21,400 bases of DNA from JAKPPT01 sp964630305 (GTDB lineage Bacteria; Spirochaetota; Spirochaetia; Treponematales; UBA12059): the NCBI GenBank assembly GCA_964630305.1, contig CAZVTR010000040.1:1-21400 (forward strand), read 5' to 3'. The position numbers and the translations under genes were made by a program. The notes beneath the pieces are model-generated. The model did not search any database, was not told the DNA's origin, and worked only from the letters and a program-made list of their open reading frames with translations. Below are positions 15,332-21,400 of the stretch, in pieces. Numbering within the stretch: position 1 is the stretch's first letter; every line of letters starts with the position of its first letter.

Positions 15332-16672
15332 ATGCAGTTTTTTCCTTCTAATACAATACAGCTTATTGAACAAAAGCAAGAGCTAGAACATGAGCTAAGC
15401 TGGATTTATGACTTTTGGAATAAATTAAAACCATATGCGTATGCTCGTGAGGATGATAATGTTGTAATCATTCCGCCAAACCTTGTTTATAAAACTAACA
15501 GCACCGGAATAAAACTCATACAGTATATTGAAAATGGCGGAAAACTATCTAACCTCCCAGGTATGAATGCTCAAAAAATGGAGCAAATAAAACAATTTTT
15601 CTCCGATATTTGTGCAGTATATAGCGGAAATTCTGTTGCATTGCAAACACAGCCATATGATTTTTCTTTTACAAAGCTCCCTGTCCTTGGAGAAATAGCT
15701 GTTACCTATCGATGCACCAATGCATGTAAATTTTGTTATGCTGGCTGTACCGGACTACAAAATTCAATAACGGAGAAATATCCTGAGCTTGATTCAGAGA
15801 GTATTAAACAGATTATACATAAATTTAAAGAACAATGTAAAATTCCATTCTTTTCATTCACTGGAGGAGAGCCGCTGCTCCGAGATGATTTAGAACAGCT
15901 CATTTCCTATGCTGTATCAATTGGTTTGCGCGTTAATCTCATATCAAATGGAACACTCGTTACAGAAAAACGAGCTCATGCTCTATATCAAGCAGGATTG
16001 CGAACTGCCCAGATCAGTGTAGAGTCTGCTGATGAAGCAATGCATGATTACTTAACAGGTACTCCTAGTTGCTTTAAAAAAACAATTCAGGGTATTAAGC
16101 ATTTGCTTCAAGCAGGAATTTCGGTGCAAACAAATACAACAATAACTGCACGCAATAAAGATGCAGTTATTGATATTCCGCAATTTGTTAAAAGCCTGGG
16201 AATAAACCGTATGTCGATGAATTTATATATTCCAGCAGGCACTCAAAAGTATCGTGATGAGCTTGCAGTATCATATACAGCATGTGCTGAATTGTTGCCT
16301 CAATTGCAAAAATCGGCACACAATGCGAAGATGCAATTTTTCTGGTATTCGCCATTGCCGCTATGCTTGTATAATCCGCTGGCTCATGGACTTGGAAATA
16401 AAAATTGTGCAGCATGCGATGGCTTAATATCAATTGCTCCTGATGGCAGTATATTGCCTTGTTCATCGTATGATGAGCCAATTGGAAATATCCTCAATGA
16501 GGATTTTAACCGCCTCTGGTTTTCTGAAAAGGCTCAATGGTTTAAACAAAAACAATACGCTCCAGAATTTTGTAAAACGTGCAGTGCATTTACCGCCTGT
16601 CAGTCTGCGTGTCCATTGTACTGGAAGTATAATAGCTATGACGAACTATCAACGTGCAGGAGGAATCCATGA
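15332..16672 (+). CDS. Radical SAM/SPASM protein with PqqD-like N-terminus, candidate peptide maturase
   Basis: 446 residues from ATG 15332, chosen because GGAG (15318-15321) lies 10 bases upstream and the start is two bases after the DUF2207-like stop; an in-frame ATG at 15305 inside the repeats has no ribosome site. Residues about 40-100 resemble a PqqD/RRE-type peptide-recognition domain (V-V-I-I-P-P-N-L-V-Y, then T-G-I-K-L-I-Q-Y-I-E-N-G-G). The radical SAM cluster is C128-x3-C132-x2-C135, with G-G-E-P at 178-181 for SAM binding. A SPASM-type C-terminus has C359, C362, C377, C414, C417, C423, C427 and C442, enough for auxiliary iron-sulfur clusters. SPASM enzymes of this type usually modify Cys-containing or other peptides, for example by thioether or carbon-carbon links. 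The TGA overlaps the next ATG by four bases. Confidence 0.88.
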   Translation: MQFFPSNTIQLIEQKQELEHELSWIYDFWNKLKPYAYAREDDNVVIIPPNLVYKTNSTGIKLIQYIENGGKLSNLPGMNAQKMEQIKQFFSDICAVYSGNSVALQTQPYDFSFTKLPVLGEIAVTYRCTNACKFCYAGCTGLQNSITEKYPELDSESIKQIIHKFKEQCKIPFFSFTGGEPLLRDDLEQLISYAVSIGLRVNLISNGTLVTEKRAHALYQAGLRTAQISVESADEAMHDYLTGTPSCFKKTIQGIKHLLQAGISVQTNTTITARNKDAVIDIPQFVKSLGINRMSMNLYIPAGTQKYRDELAVSYTACAELLPQLQKSAHNAKMQFFWYSPLPLCLYNPLAHGLGNKNCAACDGLISIAPDGSILPCSSYDEPIGNILNEDFNRLWFSEKAQWFKQKQYAPEFCKTCSAFTACQSACPLYWKYNSYDELSTCRRNP

Positions 16673-17444
16673 ATCGCAATATAACCAAAAGCGATGCTAT
16701 TAATATTAATTTAAATGAAATTAAGTTTACTTGGTTTAAACTGCCGTTTTATTCACGGGTTATTTTTTCTGCATCATTATATTGTCTTGCTATAGCTTTT
16801 CAATTCTTAACAAAAAACTTTTTTGCAGGACTTCCTTTTATAATAAGTGCATGGGTACTTTTAGGACAAAAGCCAATAACAAACAAACCAGATGATCAGG
16901 GTTTTGAAGACTGGCGGCCAGTAGAAATTAGTACTGTCGATAAAATATTAAAATCCATACAGCATGTAAGGCAACAAGGGAAAAAGTATTCAAACAGTAT
17001 TGGCTGCGCTGTTGTTCTCATAGTTTTAATGATTTTTTTAAGTATTTTTGCATTAGGCGATAACAATTCAAAAGTTGCTCTCGTGCTTGCTGATGGTTTG
17101 TTATTTTTTATTCCTGCGCTGTTTGCTGCATTTACACGGTTTTTTATTCCGCCAGAACTAGATAAAAAATTTTCAACTGTTGTAACGTTATTGAGCGCAA
17201 AAAATTCAAAAGATTTTGTTTTGACACCATATATTCGGTTTGATAAAGATAAACAAAAAAATGATATACCTGAAGATATCCGCTTCATGCTCGAGAAAAA
17301 AAATGCACCAAGTGATTTTATAGGCGTGCAGTTTCAAGTTGCAATTAATAATGGGCCAAATGGGGAAGTTCCATACCTCTATGCAGTAGCAATGACAAAA
17401 GGAATAGGTGAAACATATAATAAATTATTATCAATTTTTAAGAA
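16669..17444 (+). CDS. Four-helix membrane protein, 3' end lost in gap
   Basis: 258 complete codons are visible from ATG 16669, then the N run. AGGAGG at 16658-16663 with a five-base spacer makes this start clear. Membrane helices lie at about 30-47, 51-66, 111-130 and 137-158. A soluble C-terminal part (160 onward) includes L-T-P-Y-I-R-F-D and G-V-Q-F-Q-V-A-I-N-N-G, a beta-rich look, and N-G-E-V-P-Y-L-Y-A-V. I do not recognise the family. It overlaps the radical SAM gene by four bases, so it is co-translated and may belong to the same system, for instance as an export or complex partner of the modified DUF2207-like protein. That role is a guess from position only. Confidence 0.72.
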
Positions 17445-17544
17445 NNNNNNNNNNNNNNNNNNNNNNNNNNNNNNNNNNNNNNNNNNNNNNNNNNNNNNNN
17501 NNNNNNNNNNNNNNNNNNNNNNNNNNNNNNNNNNNNNNNNNNNN
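17445..17544. other. Assembly gap (100 N) between two convergent genes
   Basis: Exactly 100 N. It hides the 3' ends of the four-helix membrane protein (+) and the AAA+ ATPase (-), and any terminator or further gene between them. Confidence 0.95.
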
Positions 17545-19148
17545 TAGGCAGGCGGCACAAAATCCTTAAGTGTTTCTTCAATATCTTCTCTTGTGACAAA
17601 ACTTCTATTGTCCATAGTCGCTTTAAATTTGGCTCGAATCAATACAGATTCTAGATCTGCTCCTGAAAATTCATGCTTAAATTTTTTTAATATTTCATGA
17701 ACGGGAAATTTTCGTATTTGAAGATCAAGTTTTTTCACCAAAACAGCAAATAAATCGAGTTTTTCTTCTTCGGTTTCCGGATAAAATAGCGCTAAATGTT
17801 CTTCGGCTCTTCCCTGACGTTTCATGTCGATGGGGAGAAGATCAGGGCGGCAGGTAATTAAAAACCAGATAATTTTTCCCCGGTATTCTGTGTTGCCCAT
17901 AAATGATGCTAGCTGTGCAAAAATGCGGTTAGATGTACCGGAGTCTCCTTCTTGATTGCGATCGCCTAAAAATGCATCTGCTTCATCAATCATAACCGCA
18001 ACAGGTGCCATCGCTTTAAGAATTGAAAGAACTCGTTCCAGATTGGATTCAGTTACTCCCTGCCATTTAGAACGAAAGTTCTTAAACCGTACCATTGGAA
18101 TGCCAATTTCGCCGGCAAATGCCGATACCATAAAGCTTTTACCGGTTCCTACAGGACCTGCGATAAGATACCCCATAGGGAGAACATCGAGCCGTCCCTG
18201 TTTTAATGCTCGGGCTGCATTCTTTAATCGGCGGCGTACAAAATCGTGTCCGGAAATATATGATAAGTCATGATCGGTATCAATAAACTCAAGAAGACCA
18301 TTGGCTTCGCTTTCAATAATTTCCCGTTTTTTAGCTTTAAGGTATTCCATAGAAATTTCTCGATTTTCCTGAAAGCTCTCTGCAGCAAGCCTATTTAAAT
18401 TTAATAGGTTAAGACCGCTCGTAATTGCACCTAATGCTTCATTTGAAATGCCTTTTTCAACAAGCAGTGTATTTTTTCTTTCAAGAAATTTAAAAAAGCT
18501 CGTCCGTACTGTTTCATCTGGCATTGGTATTTCAATTTTTACAGTAGATGGGCTTCCTACAATTCTGGCATTTAATTCAGAAAGATTCTCGGAAAAAAGA
18601 ATTATAGAAACATCACCCTGTGTGAAAAGAGGATCATGCGACCATCGGTTTAATGTTACAAAACAGTAACGATCTGTTTCATCGAGCCTTGCTATTTCAT
18701 CAGCTGGGATAATAGTTTCTGCGTAATCAATTATGAGTACAATTCTTTTTTTATGGGGAATGTTTAATAAAAAATATTTTTCTAAAAGTTTAAATGCGAC
18801 AGCGGGGTCTGATGAAAATAAATCTGATTCTGAGGAATCCGGATATTTTTCTTTCATGGTTTTTATATAATCGCGATGCATTTCTGATGTGCAAAAAGAA
18901 ATTCCGCTCGATCTGTCCCAAAAAATTATAATATCACGATTTCCAAACAGCACTTCTGAAATATAATTTTGAAGTTTTACAAAAATAAATTCGTCTTCAT
19001 CCATTTTGTGAGGAAGAAAATCGCGAATGTTGCCGTGTAAGATATACAGATTTGCAGTCTTTGAACAATATTTATACGATAGCTCTTGTGCCCACCGCGG
19101 CAAAATTTTAATAAATGGAAGATTTTTAACAATAAGTTGTTCTGGCAT
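17545..19148 (-). CDS. AAA+ ATPase with one degenerate and one intact ATPase half, C-terminus lost in gap
   Basis: 534 codons are visible from ATG 19148, which has a perfect AAGGAG (19155-19160, complement strand) six bases upstream. Residues about 30-215 resemble an AAA-type fold without a Walker A: N-L-Y-I-L-H-G-N-I-R-D at 33-43 and R-I-V-L-I-I-D-Y-A-E at 135-144. Residues about 295-530 form an intact AAA+ module: Walker A G-P-V-G-T-G-K-S at 331-338, Walker B V-A-V-M-I-D-E-A-D at 383-391, and paired arginines R444/R447. The sensor-1 region reads I-T-C-R-P-D, with Cys where Asn is usual. The gene stops at T-A-N on the gap edge, so it could end there or continue as V-P-P-A-Y, a pattern common before a C-terminal extension. 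Cytoplasmic; CDC48/FtsH-like classic AAA. Substrate unknown. Confidence 0.85.
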
Positions 19149-19154
19149 CAGAGA

Positions 19155-19196
19155 CTCCTTAACCGTACCAAACGCATGTTTTTTACTAGTATAGCA
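19155..19196 (-). promoter_or_regulatory. Promoter and ribosome site of the AAA+ ATPase gene
   Basis: On the minus strand an extended -10, TG-C-TATACT, occupies 19188-19196 (TATACT at 19188-19193), giving a leader of about 33 bases. AAGGAG at 19155-19160 lies six bases before the ATG. No good -35 is seen. Confidence 0.55.
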
Positions 19197-19235
19197 TAAA
19201 ATATGAGATAAATATATATCATCTACGCTCCATGT

Positions 19236-19276
19236 TTGAAAATGTTCGTAAGCTTGATTACAATAAAACAAGAGGA
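19236..19276 (+). promoter_or_regulatory. Promoter and ribosome site of the glycosyltransferase pair
   Basis: TTGAAA (19236-19241), a 17-base spacer, TACAAT (19259-19264): five of six matches to each consensus. GAGGAG (19272-19277) sits eight bases before ATG 19286. The -35/-10 pair overlaps an upstream in-frame ATG at 19232, which argues against that longer start. Confidence 0.65.
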
Positions 19277-19285
19277 GCAGATAAT

Positions 19286-20608
19286 ATGAAAACAACTTTA
19301 GACGATACTTTACAAGCGTGGGTTGTTGCAGCCGATATGGGACTTGGTCATAAACGCGCAGTTTATCCATTTGCATCAATAGCGTACAATGGAATTATTA
19401 TTGCAAATTCGGAATCTTTTGCTCCTCCGGATGAATTGAAGCTTTGGAGCAAACAAAAGAAAATATATGAAAGCCTCTCTAGAATTAAGAGCGTTCCGGT
19501 AATTGGAAATTTCCTTTTTGGGCTCATGGATAGACTGCAGGCAATTCGCCCAGCATATCCGCGTATTGACCTTTCGTTTCCCACCTTTCAAACCAAAATG
19601 GTAGCCAAGTTTATAAAAAAAGGCATGGGGAAAAAGCTTATTGAAACAGTGCAATCGAAACCGCTCCCTGTGCTTTCAAGTTTTTTCTTAACTACTATTG
19701 CATTGGATGAAGCTGGTATTTCCCGCAACTACTGCATAATCTGTGACGCTGATATTAACCGTGTATGGGTTGCACAGCGTCCTCATGAATCAAAAGTAGT
19801 ATATTGCGTCCCCTGCGGTATGGCATTACGAAGACTCAGGCAGTATGGCGTTCCCGATGAACGAATGTTTTTGACCGGATTTCCGCTGCCCCTAGAACTA
19901 TTGGGTGATGCAACGCTTGATGTATTGCGGCATGATTTAGCAGAGCGGCTTAAAATACTAGACCCCCATAATCGCTTTATGCCGCTCCATGGCAGAAATG
20001 TTGAACATTTTCTCGAAAGAACTTTACCGGATACCGAGCGGCCATTAATAATTACGTTTGCGGTAGGCGGAGCAGGTGCGCAAAAAGAGATCGGCGTGGC
20101 AGCAATGAAAAGTCTTAAGAGCAAATTGCTGGAAGGTTCATGCAGACTGAATCTTGTATGCGGAATACGCAAAGAAGTTGCGGAATATTTTTTGAGAGCA
20201 AAATCCGAATTACTTCCTGATTGCTCTAATGTATCAATAATCTTGGGAGCTACCGATGCTGAATATTTTTCGCGTTTCAATGCATGTTTGCACACCACCG
20301 ATATACTCTGGACTAAACCGAGCGAACTTTCGTTTTATGTTGGTTTAGGGCTTCCGATAATAGCAGCACCCTGTGTTGGGGCGCAGGAAGAGTTCAATCT
20401 TCGCTGGCTGCAGGATGTGCAGGCTGTAATCAAACAGCATGATCCGGCCTTTACGCATGAGTGGCTTTTTGAGTATCTTAATGATGGACGTTTTGCAGAA
20501 GCCGCCTGGTCCGGTTTTCTCAAAGCCAGAAAATATGGAACATATAAAATTCTAGAAATTCTTGAGACTGGAACCATGACATCGGAGGATTCTGCGCTGA
20601 AGCGATAA
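19286..20608 (+). CDS. GT-B glycosyltransferase-like protein (distant MGDG-synthase/GT28 type)
   Basis: 440 residues. The N-terminus has the A-D-M-G-L-G-H-K-R motif at 16-24, matching the G-x-G-H loop that opens GT-B lipid glycosyltransferases. The C-terminal half carries T-K-P-S-E-L-S-F-Y-V-G-L-G-L-P-I-I at 343-358 and G-A-Q-E-E-F-N at 365-371, which line up with the sugar-nucleotide site of MGDG synthase and MurG-type enzymes (K-x-G-x-T-x2-E-A and G-Q-E-x2-N). Several canonical residues differ, such as S-E-L in place of the Gly-rich G-x-x-T-x-x-E-A. It could therefore be a divergent or non-canonical member. No signal peptide or membrane helix is seen. It is divergent from the AAA+ gene and 19 bases before a second, more canonical glycosyltransferase gene. 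Confidence 0.72.
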   Translation: MKTTLDDTLQAWVVAADMGLGHKRAVYPFASIAYNGIIIANSESFAPPDELKLWSKQKKIYESLSRIKSVPVIGNFLFGLMDRLQAIRPAYPRIDLSFPTFQTKMVAKFIKKGMGKKLIETVQSKPLPVLSSFFLTTIALDEAGISRNYCIICDADINRVWVAQRPHESKVVYCVPCGMALRRLRQYGVPDERMFLTGFPLPLELLGDATLDVLRHDLAERLKILDPHNRFMPLHGRNVEHFLERTLPDTERPLIITFAVGGAGAQKEIGVAAMKSLKSKLLEGSCRLNLVCGIRKEVAEYFLRAKSELLPDCSNVSIILGATDAEYFSRFNACLHTTDILWTKPSELSFYVGLGLPIIAAPCVGAQEEFNLRWLQDVQAVIKQHDPAFTHEWLFEYLNDGRFAEAAWSGFLKARKYGTYKILEILETGTMTSEDSALKR

Positions 20609-20627
20609 GCAATGGAGCTAAATAAAT

Positions 20628-21400
20628 ATGTATAAAAAAAAGATTCTTTCAGTAATGCTCGAGGTTGGTTTTGGGCATAAATCTCCTGCTCTTGCAGTAC
20701 AGGAACAATTATTGCAAAAATACGGCGATAAAATTATTAATGATGTAGTTGATTTTGCTCATGCGAGCGGCGCTCATAAAACTGATGAACAATTAAAAAA
20801 GTCATGGGATCTAGCATTAGCATTTCCAATTTCTGCGAGAATCGGCTATTTATTAGTGGAATTAGCGGGAAATAATCTTTCATATATCGATACGTTTTTT
20901 AAGGATTTTGTCGAAAAAGGTATTGCATTTATCGATGAGTATAAACCTGACTGTATCTTTGCTACACATCCGCTCTGTTTATATATAGCGGTTCAAGCAA
21001 AAAAAGAACTCAAGCTAACGTGTCCAATCATAGCCTATGTAGTCGATCCATTTGACGGATATGCATGGTGGGCTAATGAAGATGCAGATGCACTGCTTGT
21101 TGCTTCTGAGTATTCAAAAAAACGTTTAATGGAACACGGGATAAATGAATCTAAAATTGTAATCAAAGGATTTCCTTTAAAACAGTCATTTCAAAAAATT
21201 GCTCAAGAACAAGCCGATGCCTTAAAAGCCTCATTCGGGCTTGCTATGAACTATCCAACGATTCTTGCCGTTGCTGGAGCTCAAGGCATTGGAAAAGTCT
21301 TTCAATACATAGAGTTATTGGCAAATTCAGAAAAAAAGATAAATTTAATCACTGTTGCAGGCAAAAATAAGCATACTAAAAAACGAATGGATGCTGCTGC
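20628..21400 (+). CDS. MGDG-synthase/UgtP-type lipid glycosyltransferase, 3' end beyond window
   Basis: 257 codons are visible from ATG 20628 (GGAG at 20614-20617, ten bases upstream) and the frame is open to the window edge. The start M-Y-K-K-K-I-L-S-V-M-L-E-V-G-F-G-H-K-S-P carries the G-x-G-H-x-S/T motif of the MGDG-synthase N-terminal domain. Around residues 137-175 it has V-V-D-P-F-D-G-Y-A-W-W, then D-A-L-L-V-A-S-E-Y-S-K-K-R-L and G-I-N-E-S-K-I-V-I-K-G-F-P-L, the standard acceptor-domain end. Enzymes of this family add hexose to diacylglycerol to form membrane glycolipids, at the inner membrane surface. Treponemes are rich in such glycolipids, which fits. The sugar donor cannot be read from the part present. 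Confidence 0.85.
   Translation, partial: MYKKKILSVMLEVGFGHKSPALAVQEQLLQKYGDKIINDVVDFAHASGAHKTDEQLKKSWDLALAFPISARIGYLLVELAGNNLSYIDTFFKDFVEKGIAFIDEYKPDCIFATHPLCLYIAVQAKKELKLTCPIIAYVVDPFDGYAWWANEDADALLVASEYSKKRLMEHGINESKIVIKGFPLKQSFQKIAQEQADALKASFGLAMNYPTILAVAGAQGIGKVFQYIELLANSEKKINLITVAGKNKHTKKRMDAA

Noticed and set aside
15204..16672. Assignment to the known His-Xaa-Ser (Hxs) system
   Set aside because: The repeat period, the Cys content, the single radical SAM gene and the DUF2207-like scaffold differ from that system; only the general logic is shared.
19783..20298. Long antisense open frame (171 codons) in the glycosyltransferase gene
   Set aside because: No ribosome site, no recognisable protein pattern, and the sense frame has clear family motifs.

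Overview
The window looks like a chromosomal scaffold from a low-GC spirochaete of the Treponema group. The main reason is the envelope-biogenesis block tamB-like, bamA, skp/ompH, mutS, which from memory matches the order around TP0325-TP0328 in Treponema pallidum. The BamA, OmpH remnant and MutS sequences fit that placement, but no database search was possible. Three runs of exactly 100 N (1152-1251, 4736-4835, 17445-17544) look like scaffold placeholders of unknown true length. They interrupt the tamB-like gene, most of ompH, and the 3' ends of two convergent genes.

Left part (1-9096): a 5'-truncated TamB-type translocation protein, then BamA with its own extended -10 promoter, then the C-terminal third of a Skp/OmpH chaperone that ends at a clear intrinsic terminator. 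A STAS-domain anti-anti-sigma-like gene lies on the opposite strand. Next comes mutS, whose promoter sits so close to its ATG that the mRNA would be almost leaderless, then a ComF-family phosphoribosyltransferase.

Central operon (9140 to at least 17444, + strand): seven tightly packed genes, five of the six junctions being overlaps or gaps of 4 nt or less. In order: a spirochaete-type protein of unknown function, a PgeF/YfiH (laccase-domain) protein, an exported OmpA-like peptidoglycan-binding protein, a small two-helix membrane protein, a DUF2207-like membrane protein, a radical SAM/SPASM enzyme, and a four-helix membrane protein cut by the gap. The DUF2207-like protein ends in nine tandem tetrapeptides of the form [S/D/N]-A-C-H. 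The next gene encodes a radical SAM protein with an N-terminal PqqD-like segment and a Cys-rich SPASM C-terminus. I read this pair as a candidate undescribed post-translational modification system, in which the maturase modifies the Cys/His repeat tail on the cytoplasmic side of a membrane-anchored substrate. This is the most interesting feature of the window.

Right part (17545-21400): a minus-strand AAA+ ATPase with one intact and one degenerate ATPase-like half, its 3' end lost in the gap. Divergent from it are two consecutive GT-B glycosyltransferase-like genes, the second a recognisable MGDG-synthase/UgtP-type lipid glycosyltransferase that runs off the window. No tRNA, rRNA, CRISPR array, insertion sequence or prophage feature was seen, and no gene-free stretch exceeds about 140 bases outside the gaps.
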